Assembly: GCA_947579605.1 (NCBI GenBank)
Contig: OX388314.1
Span: forward strand, 8,308,001-8,372,000
Direction of reading: 5' to 3'
Length of the DNA: 64,000 nucleotides
Source of the DNA: Athripsodes cinereus
Lineage: Eukaryota > Arthropoda > Insecta > Trichoptera > Leptoceridae
A program made the position numbers and the translations under genes. The notes below the pieces were generated by a model that was not told the DNA's origin, ran no database searches, and saw only the letters and a list, made by a program, of their open reading frames with translations. Positions 32,056 through 42,480 of the stretch are shown one piece after another; the stretch's first letter is position 1; each line of letters starts with the position of its first letter.

Positions 32056-34903
32056 ACTAATTTCTATTATTTATTTACAAAAAAAATCTTTAATTACCTT
32101 ACAACAATTCGAATAGTTATTTATCTGTTGTAAGGTGCAAAACAGAGACAAAATTCACGTAATTAACCAAACGTCCAACAATAGATGCATTTAACTTCAC
32201 ACATATATCTTGCAAACACTCACAGATAAATACAACGTTCACACTATTAATAATATTGTAATTTTTTTTATTTTTAATCAATAGATATTGAGTATTACAC
32301 AATAAATACCAATAAAATATTATACCATTCACACTATTATAATTCATTATAAAATATATCTGAAATTGAATTTAGTTTTGCCTCAAAAAGAAAAGTTGAA
32401 AATGTTATTTTTTGTCTTATAATTCTATTTATAAAAAAATTGATTTCTTTATGTCCCAAGTCCGACCCAGCTTTATAACGAGAAATTCTTCATAATTATT
32501 TTTCTTTGTAAAATGAGTCAGTGAAGAAATAGTAGATAGGTATATGTGAGTTTATAAGATGTCTGGTATTATTTTGTAAAATAAAAATATTCATTGTAAA
32601 CTGAATGAGGGCTTACAAGGTAGGTACTATGTAAGTATGTAATAGTAAAGATTTTTATGTATTGTAAAAGTAAAAGACTCGGGTGGTAGAATTACAAGGG
32701 ACAATAGATAATAGGAAGTATACTTAGTGTTAGGTTACATACTTCAGATTAATGAGATCCAGCAAGTTTGTTTATAAGGTGAGACTGATGGAAAGAAAAT
32801 GATACAGACCAAAGATGAGATGAATAGGTGTGAAATTGGGAAGGAACTCATATTAGGATACATAAAGAAGGTTTTGTCTTGCTTTATAAAAAATATGTTA
32901 AATTCATGGGAAAATTATTATTTCTTTATAAAAACTTGCATCTTGTGACCGTATTCCTGAATTATTAAAACTATGAATAACATAAAATAACATACATAGA
33001 CAATTCACACAAATCGAGCTAGTCCCAAATTAAGATGAATCTTGTATTATGGGTACCAACGCGACGACTAATCTTTTGGGAGTTTTTTTTATTTCAAAAG
33101 TTGTGAGTATAGATCACGAACGTACTGTTGTAATTTCTTACAGACAATTAGTGCTGTTTGCTTGAGATATATGTATATATGAAGAAACATAGTGTGGGAT
33201 GCATTTGGGTATACTACCCATCCTAAAAGCCCATCTTCCATTCATCATTAAAAAAATATTTTTCTTTCCATTGATAATGACCTGATAAATCGAAAGACGT
33301 CTCTCTCGGAATTCATAATCTATAGTAGAAAGAAACACTTGTTTCAATTACATAATTTTTCTTTCTCTTCTTTAACCAAAAAAAGAATATGTTCATACAT
33401 TTGTCAAATTTAATTCAGAAGCTTTTTCGATGAACAACAAACGATGTCTATTATTCTTTGAGTTTGAAACAAATAAATAACAATATCATATGTTAAGGTG
33501 CATAATATTAAGTTAGTACCTTAAGCATTCACAGGTATATTGGAACCCGTTTTGATTGCCTATATAATCCATGTAACTTCATAGTATAGATGCACATATG
33601 GGTGTAGTAACTATAAATATTACTTTTGGTCCCAGTATGTACCTACTTACTTACAAAGGTATACATACATACATATATTGGAATATTATAGTCTGCTTCT
33701 CATTCGTAAACTGTGTATGCACTCACTAGTATGGTATTATAGGTGCATTGAAAGTGAATCTCTTTGATATACTCGTATACATTCAACTTCCCAGTTCAGT
33801 CCTTGAAACATTAACAAACTAGTTTACGGGCCACTTGCCTGTGTTACCTATATGTGAACCACCGTAATAATAATGTTGTTTAGTTCAGATTTACGTACTA
33901 GTTTAATCTACAATTATAAATATATAAATAGGTGCTTATAGTAGAGGCAGGATCATATGCATATTAACAATATTGAAATATAGATATGATCAGAATTTTA
34001 CGTTATATAAAAATAAGTCAATTTTAAAAATTAGTAAATAGTAAATTAGTAAATGTCACTATCTCTGTCAAGACTGCTGGAAGGACGTGGATGTAGCAAG
34101 TTCAGGAGCGGAAAATCATAGGGGAGGCCTACACATTATGTCGAATAATAAAGATTGACCCAAAATGGTTGAAAAAGAAGCTTGTTATAAATGTATTAAC
34201 GTGTGTCGTCGTGATGTCGTTATTTCACTTACATTTAAGCCACGTAAAAATACGTACCCGAGAAATACTCGGCATTCGGATAGATTTTGTGTCATAATGA
34301 AGAGTTAAATATCAGATACATGTAAATATAAATAATTTTTAAATAAGGCACAGAAATGGCAATGTCATTTTTGAAATGTTCATAAAAAGTTCCAGAGATA
34401 ACAGTAGATTGAAATTTATCTTTCCACAAAGATATATAGAGTAGTATGAACGAGTACAAATAATATTGTAAAGCCTTGGTACCATCTCTCTGCAATATTC
34501 TCTGTAAATGGATAAATTAGTAGAGTAGGTTGTACAGAGGAAGTGAGGGAATCTGTGTTGGTGCAAACCTCTGGAATGTTGGAAAGTGAATGAGAGTAAC
34601 ACTGGAACGGGCTTAGGAAATATTTAGCATACATTATTATTTAATAAATACACCACCAGACACTCTTAAAATAAACAAAAAGATAAACTGCTTCATAAAG
34701 GTGGAGTAAGCGGGCAGTAGGAGAATTATAATTGGGATTTCTAGATTAAAGATCCGAGACTTTACCGTCAGACTACAGAGCGAAAATCACTATTAAAGTA
34801 TTTTTTCAAATTAGAAAAAAATACTGACCAGTAGTCAAATGGAAAATCTTCTAATATCCGGGAGAAAGGGTGGAAGATTGATTATTGCTACCAACCTACT
34901 TCA
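32056..34903. other. Long noncoding stretch, nothing recognised
   Basis: AT-rich, no clear coding region, no delimited repeat. Short minus-strand frames at 33138-33347 and 34292-34634 overlap each other in several frames and lack coding character. Confidence 0.5.
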
Positions 34904-34912
34904 CTATTAATC

Positions 34913-35192
34913 TATCTATCTATTCTATCTATTCCCTCACGCCGTATCCCAAGTGGGGTAGGCAGAGAGAACGGAACGCCAATTAGATCTGTCCTTACAT
35001 ACTTCTTTCGCCTCCTCCACAGTCATACAATTTCTCATGCACGCACGTCGATTTCTCTTACTCAAAACACGGCCGTCCTTGAGAATTTGATCTTCATGTT
35101 CAAGCCATGTAGTTCTCGGACGCCCGTGCTTCCTCACACCCCTCCTTTCAGCCAAGTATATCCTCTTTATCATTCTTTCCTCTTCCATTCGT
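34913..35192 (-). mobile_element. 5'-truncated LINE 3' end, group A (best copy)
   Basis: It is flanked by CTATTAATC at 34904-34912 and 35193-35201, a 9-bp target duplication. The minus strand encodes MEEERMIKRIYLAERRGVRK, then HGRPRTTWLEHEDQILKDGR, CMRNCMTVEEAKEVCKDRSN and WRSVLSAYPTWDTA with a stop at 34937. The 3' end reads CTACCCCACTTGGGATACGG followed by an (ATAG)n tail. The last part is almost the same as the 3' end of SINE family 1. Related fragments lie at 4498, 29310, 49655 and 58080. Confidence 0.85.
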
Positions 35193-35201
35193 CTATTAAT
35201 C

Positions 35202-35871
35202 CACTATCCACTATAAAACAACGATAAACAAGAATAAACAGGAAAAAAGATAAAAAGAAAATAATTGCTTGTGATTTTTGCAGAAGGTTTAGGAGAGAAG
35301 AGACTGGAGTGTTAGGCAGAAGCCCATATCTTGCAATTGACGGAGATGACAAGAAAGAAAGTAAAGAAATAAAAAATTAAAACGTACTGCTGAAAATGTG
35401 TATATTAAAATTATTTACGAAATACGGGGGAGTGTGCAGGAAATAATATTCACAAGATATCGCCCCTGTATGTTTGAAAGTTGTATGTAAAGTTGAACTG
35501 ATTCGGGTTGAAAGCTGAAAGTGAAACTAAATTAATAATTGTCACACTTGGGGATGTTTTCATGGCTTACCTAACAAGAACCACCCTAGATTATGACCAT
35601 TATTAGTATTCCCTTATACTATTACTGCTACTTCATATTAATATCATTTAGGCTTCTAGACAACCATTTACATCAAGTGCATTAATATTATTTAACATAA
35701 GCTGGGATATGGAGCAGTAACATTTTGATGAATGCATTTTTTTCTACATGTAGATTAATTATTTTTTATTATTGTTTTAATGGGTTAGTAAGAATATATT
35801 AATTCACCCATTGTAAAAATATATTTGTAAATATCTCGTTGTACATATTTTATTTTTATTTTATTATTTTA
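35202..35871. other. Noncoding sequence, nothing recognised
   Basis: AT-rich, no element recognised. Confidence 0.5.
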
Positions 35872-35891
35872 TTTAAAAAAAAGATATATCT

Positions 35892-36243
35892 TTATCAACA
35901 ACAGTGTCTGAAATACCGCCGAATGATAAAATACTAATATTAGGTGATTTCAATGCGCATGTAGGGAATGATACCGATACATGGAGCGGTATTATAGGCA
36001 AATTCGGAAGGCCAAGTATAAATCGACAAGGTACTCTACTCTTGGATTTCTGTGCTTCATATTGCTTATCTGTATGTAATACAATGTTCCAACATAAGGA
36101 GATACATAAGATAACATGGCAACAGCCTAATGGAGTGAGAAGCTCGCAAATCGATCTCGTTTTGACTTCACCGAGCCTTAAAAAGTATATATGTGATGTG
36201 CGGGTTTACAGGGGGGCGGAATTGCAACAGATCATTATTTAGT
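35892..36243 (+). pseudogene. LINE endonuclease domain, 5'-truncated and frameshifted
   Basis: This is the distal part of an apurinic-type endonuclease that nicks target DNA during retrotransposition. Visible motifs are ILILGDFNAHVGND, NTMFQHKEIHKITW and SQIDLVLTSP. The catalytic TDHYLV motif lies past a frame change: the first frame ends at TAG 36240-36242, and the other frame carries TDHYLVICEC. One missing base around 36215-36225 explains it. The beginning of the domain is absent because of 5' truncation, so there is no native start codon. The protein would not be functional as it stands. Confidence 0.85.
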
Positions 36244-38437
36244 GATATGTGAATGTAAAGTGAGTAGTGTAACTCCTGTTTCGCGTACCAGGAGACCCCA
36301 TCAAAGCAGAATACGGTGGGAAAAGCTGTCAGATGAGAATGTGAGAGGCGAGTTTAACAGAAAAATAGGTGAGGCATTCTCTAACCTACCTACAGAAGGG
36401 GGTGACATAGAGGCAGAGTGGAATATGTACCAACAGACATTGTTGAATACGGCTGAAAACCTGTGTGGCAAAATAAATGTGTACAAGGGGAATAAAAGTC
36501 AGAGAACTCCATGGTGGAATGGCAGAGTGAAAGCAGCGGTCAAAGAGAAGAAATATTTGTTTCGAATATGGCTGTGTGACTCTAATGTTCAGACTAGGAG
36601 TAGGTATGTCGAGGCAAGGAACTTAGCCAGGAAAGTTATTAAAGAAGAGAAACAAAAAGCCTGGGAAGAATTTGGAAGGAAGCTAGAAAATGACTACCAC
36701 AACTCTGACAAGAAATTCTGGCAGACGGTCAAACGTATGAGGATGGGTGACAATAATCCAACAAAGATTATCAAGAGTGAATCTGGCGTTATTCTTAGAG
36801 AGGACAGTCAAGTTTTGGAGAGATGGAAACAATATTTTAGCAAGTTACTGAATCCAGAGGTAAGCCAACAAGGCGGCAATCTGGTTGAGGTAGTGCTACC
36901 AAACTATGATGAGTCTGATGATGAGATAATAACTCTTGAGGAGGTCACCCAAGCAATCAAAAGGCTGAAATGGGGCAAAGCAGCGGGAATGGATGAAGTG
37001 AGATCAGACGTACTCAAATACCTAAGCACTGAGGGAGTTATGTGGTTGCATAGAATTTTTTGTATAGCCTGGGACCGTGGTGTAGTACCCAAGAGTTGGA
37101 GAGAAGGAATTATTATCCCTTTATTTAAGAAAGGTGATCAGAAGGAGTGCTCCAATTACAGGGGAATCACGTTGTTGAGTCAACCGGGAAAATTATACGC
37201 AAAAATTCTCGACAAAAAGTGTCGTAGTAGAGTAGAATCCCGCATACAAGAGGAACAGTGTGGGTTTCGACAAGGTAGAGGCGTTGTTGATCACCTTTTT
37301 ACATTGTGCCAACTTTCTCAAAAGTGTTGGGAATATGACAAGCCTGTGTACGCAAGTTTTATCGATTTAGAAAAAGCATACGACACGGTACCTCGTGAAA
37401 ATCTATGGCAAGTACTAGAAACATATGAAGTAAGAGGTAACCTGTTGTCGTCGATAAAATCTTTGTACGTTGACTGCATGAGTAGAGTGAGGGCTTGTGA
37501 GAGTCTAACAGAAGAATTCCCCATTGGTATAGGCTTGAGGCAGGGCTGTCCGCTGTCCCCGATTCTTTTCACGATATATATGGATTGGATGAACAGAAAG
37601 AGCGAAACTCCTGATCAAATAACAGTGGGTAATGTGAATCTGAAAACACTGTTGTTTGCTGACGATATAGTAAGACTAACTTCATCTCAGAGTGGTATGC
37701 AGGAATGGTTGAGTAGTTTCGAGTCGGTTGCAAATAGAGCTGGCATGAGTATAAGCACAACTAAATCGGAAGTAATGGTTATAAGCCGAGAAGAAGTGCA
37801 GTGTGCGGTACATGTGAACGGGGCCCAACTCAAACAGATCTCGACATTCAAATACCTGGGAGTGGAGTTCTCAGCAGATGGTCGACAAACAGCGTGCATA
37901 GACAAGAGGATTGTGTCGGCAGGAAATGTGCTGAAAGCGCTTAAAAACCCGATAATACGTAAATCCGAGCTGACCCAACGGACGAAAATGGCCATATTTA
38001 AGACAATATACCGCCCTATCCTCACATATGGACACCAGATTTGGATGCTCACAGAGAACGTGAGATCAAGGTTACAGGCAGCAGAAATGCGGTTCCTCAG
38101 GGGAGTGGCTGGTGTGTCATTGAGAGACCGTATAAGGAATACGTATGTTCGTGAGGCTCTCAAGGTAGAACCGGTACTCCTGCATATAGAGAGGTCGCAG
38201 TTGCGATGGCTGGGTCACGTTCTCCGCATGCCAGAAGACAGACTACCACTTAGATCTTTGGAGGCTGTGGGAGAGGGCAGAAGACCGGTAGGCCGTCCTA
38301 GAAGAAGCTGGCAAGGGCAGGTGTCAAACTTGTGTGTTGAAAGGTTTGGTTTGGAGTGGCCAGAGGTCCTGGAAGCAGCAGTGGACAGGGATCTCTGGAG
38401 GAAGTACCTAGGCGCAATGGGCCCCCGACCCAACTAG
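36242..38437 (+). CDS. LINE reverse transcriptase and C-terminal region
   Basis: An uninterrupted frame of 731 codons continues the endonuclease in the other frame. The enzyme copies LINE RNA into DNA at the nicked target. Motifs, numbered from 36242: NYRGITLL at about 305-312, GFRQGRG at about 341-347, FIDLEKAYD at 373-381 (first catalytic Asp), LRQGCPLSP at about 432-440, LLFADDIV at about 470-477 (catalytic FADD at 472-475), and FKYLGVEF after that. The C-terminal region has RPILTYGHQIW, RWLGHVLRM, GRPRRSWQ and RDLWRKYLG. There are no internal stops. The GTG at 36242 is not a true start; it is the Val of LVICEC. Absence of stops suggests a young insertion. It is inactive as a unit because the 5' end is lost. 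Confidence 0.9.
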   Translation: MICECKVSSVTPVSRTRRPHQSRIRWEKLSDENVRGEFNRKIGEAFSNLPTEGGDIEAEWNMYQQTLLNTAENLCGKINVYKGNKSQRTPWWNGRVKAAVKEKKYLFRIWLCDSNVQTRSRYVEARNLARKVIKEEKQKAWEEFGRKLENDYHNSDKKFWQTVKRMRMGDNNPTKIIKSESGVILREDSQVLERWKQYFSKLLNPEVSQQGGNLVEVVLPNYDESDDEIITLEEVTQAIKRLKWGKAAGMDEVRSDVLKYLSTEGVMWLHRIFCIAWDRGVVPKSWREGIIIPLFKKGDQKECSNYRGITLLSQPGKLYAKILDKKCRSRVESRIQEEQCGFRQGRGVVDHLFTLCQLSQKCWEYDKPVYASFIDLEKAYDTVPRENLWQVLETYEVRGNLLSSIKSLYVDCMSRVRACESLTEEFPIGIGLRQGCPLSPILFTIYMDWMNRKSETPDQITVGNVNLKTLLFADDIVRLTSSQSGMQEWLSSFESVANRAGMSISTTKSEVMVISREEVQCAVHVNGAQLKQISTFKYLGVEFSADGRQTACIDKRIVSAGNVLKALKNPIIRKSELTQRTKMAIFKTIYRPILTYGHQIWMLTENVRSRLQAAEMRFLRGVAGVSLRDRIRNTYVREALKVEPVLLHIERSQLRWLGHVLRMPEDRLPLRSLEAVGEGRRPVGRPRRSWQGQVSNLCVERFGLEWPEVLEAAVDRDLWRKYLGAMGPRPN

Positions 38438-38565
38438 GACAAGGGGAAGAAGATGTATGTATGTATGATATATCTGGGTTTTGTTATAAACCCAAATACA
38501 ACCTTATACACCTTTCACACTAAGCTAAAAGCTTGTGCCGTGAAAGGGGAGTTTGCCGAATTTTT

Positions 38566-38810
38566 ATTATTTGGGAATTTATATTATTTTCTGCAATAAT
38601 GTTTATTATTTTTATTTTAGATTAAACCCGATTTTAAACCAGAAACATTCACGTTAAAGGCAATTAATATACAGTAAACATGTTTATAGCAAATACCCAA
38701 TTTCTTCCAACTAACATAATATTAAAACAGAAATGATTTTTCTCTGTATAATCTATAATATTTTTGAATTGCATTTGTAAAAATAATTACTACAAATCTT
38801 TGCGCAATTT
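38566..38810. other. Spacer, nothing recognised
   Basis: AT-rich sequence between the SINE and the minisatellite. Confidence 0.5.
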
Positions 38811-39302
38811 TGTATATTGCATATGAAAAATTATGCATGTTTGTATATTACATATGAAAAATATGCATGTTTATATATTACATATGAAAATATATGCATG
38901 TTTGTATATAACGTGGGTCTAGGAAAATTCACCGACAACAATTTGCCGACGGACAATTCACCGAGAGGATAATTCATCGACGTACATTTCACCGACAGAC
39001 AATTTGCCGACAAATGCGAATAATATAATTCTGGCGTGGTCGGAAGTTCTTTTTTTAGAAAAAGACAGATTGTTTCTTGTAGTGGGTGTTTAAATATTTT
39101 GTTACACAAATACATTAAAATACACCATTACAAAACGTGATTATATTGTTTTGTATTTGTCGGCAAATTGTCTGTCGGTGAAATGTACGTCGATGAATTA
39201 TCCTCTCGGTGAATTGTTGTCGGTGAATTGTCCGTCGGCAAATTGTTGTCTGTAAATTATCCGGCTCCCATATAACGTATGAAAAAATATGTATGTTTGA
39301 AT
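38811..39302 (+). repeat. About 31-bp minisatellite interrupted by a MITE
   Basis: Units of the form TGTATATTACATATGAAAAA then TATGCATGTT start at 38811, about 38842, 38872 and 38902. The fourth unit is split by the MITE at 38915-39270 and resumes with TATGAAAAAATATGTATGTT at 39278-39298. Confidence 0.8.
38915..39270. mobile_element. MITE with GTCGGTGAATT repeat arms (356 bp)
   Basis: The flanks carry TATAACGT (38907-38914 and 39271-39278), a 7- to 8-bp duplication. The arms are about 100 bp and inverted, built from repeated units such as CCGACAACAATTTGCCGACG and its inverse GTCGGCAAATTGTTGTC. The outer bases are GGGTC on the left and, inverted, TGGGAG on the right. No coding content. An 8-bp duplication would fit hAT-like mobilisation, but the termini are not typical, so the superfamily is open. 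Confidence 0.8.
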
Positions 39303-39934
39303 AAAATCTATACTTAAGCTAAATTGAAATTAGTTTTCAACAAACTTTTCCTCTATAAACATAAAATATTGCTTAAAGTATTTTTGTAATTTAAAATACA
39401 ATCTTTCCAATAAACTTCACTGTTATTTTTCACTATAAAAACAAAATAATGTCTTCAACTATTCCGACAGAGAACACTGTGATTTTTCAGAGACTGGAAC
39501 AGTGAAATTCAGTTATTACAAAATACTAGATTTGAGTATTTTAAGATGTGACATTTGCTTTGCGGAGATGAACATCCCATATTGTAGTGCCCTAGGTCAT
39601 GGATTTTAGAAATAATTATACTTACTAAATTTTAAGGGGTGATTTTGTTAGTGTGTTGGTGTACATATATGACATTATTATTATTATTCAACTTGATGTT
39701 TTACATATTAAATATTTGCTAGTGGATTATGTAAGGTGTATGTTAAGGTTGAGGGTTGATACATACGCATGTTGTAATAAAATCATGTTAATATAATACA
39801 ATCAATCAAAAGTTTTTATTTTAGATATGAAATGTTGAAAAGTCTTAGAAAATGATTAATAAGCGTATTTTAATAAACTTAGTAACTTTATTTCGATTAC
39901 TTTATTTTAAAATAACAACAACTACTGCTACAAC
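39303..39934. other. Noncoding sequence, nothing recognised
   Basis: AT-rich, no element recognised. Confidence 0.5.
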
Positions 39935-40095
39935 GTCACGGCAAATCCCACAAGTGGGGTACCCAGCATACCAGATGCATGTACTAAGCATGTAAGCTTT
40001 CCTCTCAGTGCCAACAAAAATTTGAGTCGATCAGGATGGGTGAGAAACTTACGGAAAAGGGTGAGATATCAATTTTTTGCTAGATGCTTCATGGA
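39935..40095 (-). mobile_element. SINE family 1 copy with internal deletion
   Basis: GTCACGGCAAATCCCACAAG, CAGATGCATGTACTAAGCAT and CAGGATGGGTGAGAAACTTA show the inverted family order. Sequence between the GGATGGGTG block and the 5' part is missing compared with 18636-18897. Confidence 0.7.
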
Positions 40096-40895
40096 ATGAA
40101 AACATGTAAAGAAAAATTGTTGGATATCCGAAAAAATAGGGTGACAAAATATATAAAATATAATTTGGAGCTCACCCAGGATAGCGAGAATTAAAAATGA
40201 ATGAAATAATTTTTTTGAAAAATTATAATAAGTCAAAATAATACACCCAAAAATATATGCACGTGACGTGAAGGCGGAATAGAGAAAAAAGCAATACGTA
40301 TTACAAACTATTCCGTATAAGCCTTTATTGTGCAAGGTAGTAAATAGTACCGGATAATATTATGTCTTGAATGGAAGCGCTGCCGAGTGAAGACTAAAAT
40401 AAAATAAAAAAAGAAATAACAAATAAAACAAAACACCATTCATTTCGCAAAAGGAAATATATAAAACCGTACGCGTTTGTGCGTGACTTGATAGTTTTAT
40501 ATCTGCGTGTGTGTTAGTGCAAAGAATACTTCAGTCTTGTATGTAGTGGTATCATCATTATGTATTATACAATACGCGTGGTAGTAATGTTATGGGACGA
40601 GCAAGAGAGACAGAAAAAAACGTAAACAAACCATCATTCACTAGAGAGAGACAGAGATGGGGAAAGTGGAAAGATATGTACAGTGAAAAGAATTTTATCG
40701 GGAATATGACTGGTGGTACTGCAAACGTTGAAATTTTTTGATTCAGCGTCTTATGTATTACAACTGATACTTTTAAACTGTTTAAAATTTTGGTTATTCA
40801 AATTACTCAAATCAGATGACTGCCTTATTGAAAACTTTTTGTGAAGTATAAAAATCTTGGAATTAGTCCCTGAGTTTGTTATTGGAGATTGAGAT
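40096..40895. other. Noncoding sequence, nothing recognised
   Basis: No gene or element recognised; purine-rich GAGAGAGACAGAG near 40642-40655. Confidence 0.45.
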
Positions 40896-40906
40896 TTAAC
40901 TTGAAT

Positions 40907-41109
40907 CATCATCATCATCATCATCGCCCTCAACGCTCCTCTCGGGAACACAGGGCAGAAACCAGCCTCCTCCATTCAGAGCGTCTCTGTGCCAATTGCG
41001 TCACCTCTTTCCACGACATTACTTGCGCTCTGATATCGTTGTCTTGCTTCGTTATCGTTGCTCGTATCGTATCGTTAGCGTTATCGTTATCGTTATCGCT
41101 CTGATATCG
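40907..41109 (-). mobile_element. 5'-truncated LINE 3' end, group B, copy 2
   Basis: It is flanked by an 11-bp duplication TTAACTTGAAT (40896-40906 and 41110-41120). The minus strand encodes MSWKEVTQLAQRRSEWRRLV then SALCSREER and a stop, followed by a (GAT)n tail. Its 5' end (41030-41109) holds a hexamer-type array (TTATCG and variants) bracketed by two copies of CTGATATCGTT, which the sister copy at 12580 lacks. Confidence 0.85.
41034..41109 (-). repeat. TTATCG hexamer array at the LINE 5' end
   Basis: Variants of CGTTATCGTTATCGTTATCG, with TCGTATCGTATCG, occupy the 5' terminus of the LINE fragment inside its target duplication. CTGATATCGTT stands at both ends of the array, as if the cDNA end had slipped or been copied repeatedly. 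Confidence 0.7.
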
Positions 41110-41120
41110 TTAACTTGAAT

Positions 41121-42259
41121 ATAAAATTATTAAAATCCTTCATGGAAAATAAATTATCTGAATGACTGATGAAAGATAGTTTCAATACGTTGTATTAGGA
41201 TTTATATTCACAAAATATTAATTATCAGCAAATTTAATACAAATATCTTATAATACATGATTATTAAATTAACTAAATGATAAATACATATTATAAAGAT
41301 TAAATAGATATTTAAAGTTGATTTGAAACAAACAAGAATTTAATGAAAATAAAATATAAATTATCAGCGGACCGGATAAGTGAGCCTGTGATGTATAATG
41401 ATCTTCCGCAAGGAGGTTTATGGTGCGTAGTGCGTAGGGTAGGCGCGGCTACGGACGTCGCGACGTTAGTACAACAACGCAACGTACAGCGTCGTGACGT
41501 CACTTGGGGAGTTTGTATTCTCTAATACTACCACAAACACATACCAAACATACATATATTCCATGTCTATGTATGTTGCGTATACTGGCATAACATTATT
41601 ATCTGATGTAGGTACCTATATATAGATAGATATACAACAACTACTTGAAGTTACGTGAAGTTTTGTTGGACTTTTGTTTTTGTAGGCGTAGCGATATTGA
41701 ACTTGAACGCGTTTCCTTGTGACATACAATTTTCATACAGAATAAATAGTAATTTCTTTTTCGATAAAGTTATTAGTATTCCTACATATTAAACATTTTT
41801 GTTGAAAAATATAGTTATGTATTTTATGCTATTATATCGAAAATTTATGCACATAAAATGACAAGCACGTTAAAGCGAGAGGATAAAAGTAAACCGTTTC
41901 TATCTTTTCAAAATGCTTTTCTTTAAACTTTTGTCTTTACATTACATAGTATTTTGTTGAATTAGATGTAGAATATCAACTACATCTTCCGATACAATCA
42001 TATAACTTATTGTGAGGACATTTGGATTTATTAAAGGTCAAGATATTTTTTTAATAGAACTGGATGTGGATTAGGTACTGATGCGTCCAAATACACCTTC
42101 ATACCAAATTTTAATTGATGATTGGTAGCTAAATTCAAGCACTAAACCTTTCATTTAAAATTTAGGCTTACCGGGCTCTGGATATTCATATGATCAAGCA
42201 TGAGAACGAAAAAAATATTTTTCTTGGTACATGTTAATAAAATTATCTTAGTAAAAATT
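41121..42259. other. Noncoding; GC-rich patch at 41380-41520
   Basis: The patch contains repeated CG dinucleotides (GGACGTCGCGACGTTAG) and TGACGTCAC, which matches a CRE/ATF-type site. It may be regulatory. No gene start could be tied to it. Confidence 0.35.
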
Positions 42260-42480
42260 ACTTTTCGTATTTATTTATTTATTCATTACATTTTTACAGG
42301 GCTACAAACAGTCATATACAGGTAATACTAACAGATTTGTATAAAGCCATAAGCGGACCAGTAAAGTCCCCTACATTACCAATATTTAATACAAACAATT
42401 AATGGAACAACAATGCCAGACATACGGATTCAAACAAACTTAAGTATGAGATAAAACACAAAAGAATAAAAATTAAATAA
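42260..42480 (-). mobile_element. Possible LINE 3' tail
   Basis: In the minus direction it ends TGTAATGAATAAATAAATAA after GGGGACTTTACTGGTCCGCT. The tail style fits LINE 3' ends, but there is no coding remnant. Confidence 0.35.

Larger units (their letters stand above)
35892..38466 (+). mobile_element. 5'-truncated non-LTR retrotransposon (2.58 kb), group E
   Basis: It is flanked by a perfect 9-bp duplication GATATATCT (35883-35891 and 38467-38475), set in an older SINE. The 5' truncation lies inside the endonuclease domain. The 3' end is a stop at 38435-38437, a short UTR and a (GTAT)n tail. It encodes the distal part of an APE-type endonuclease, then a reverse transcriptase and C-terminal region. 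One apparent frameshift near 36220 separates the two. The clade is not certain: the C-terminal pattern (RWLGHVLRM, GRPRRSWQ) and microsatellite tail suggest RTE-like or a relative. Confidence 0.9.
35872..38565 (-). mobile_element. SINE family 2 copy split by a LINE
   Basis: The SINE's 3' tail (TTTAAAAAAAAGATATATC) lies at 35872-35890 and its body at 38467-38565 (GGTTTTGTTATAAACCCAAA, CACCTTTCACACTAAGC, TTGTGCCGTGAAAGGGGAG). The LINE at 35892-38466 separates them, bounded by the repeated site GATATATCT. The tRNA-like 5' part is missing. The SINE is therefore older than the LINE. Confidence 0.8.

Noticed and set aside
37687..38163. Minus-strand frames within the LINE reverse transcriptase
   Set aside because: Antisense shadows of a frame with full reverse-transcriptase motifs.
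38811..39302. CRISPR-like array
   Set aside because: Units are directly adjacent with no spacers, and the genome is eukaryotic; this is a minisatellite.
41312..41525. Short frames on both strands over the CG-rich patch
   Set aside because: Short, overlapping on both strands and without family resemblance; kept only as a possible regulatory patch.
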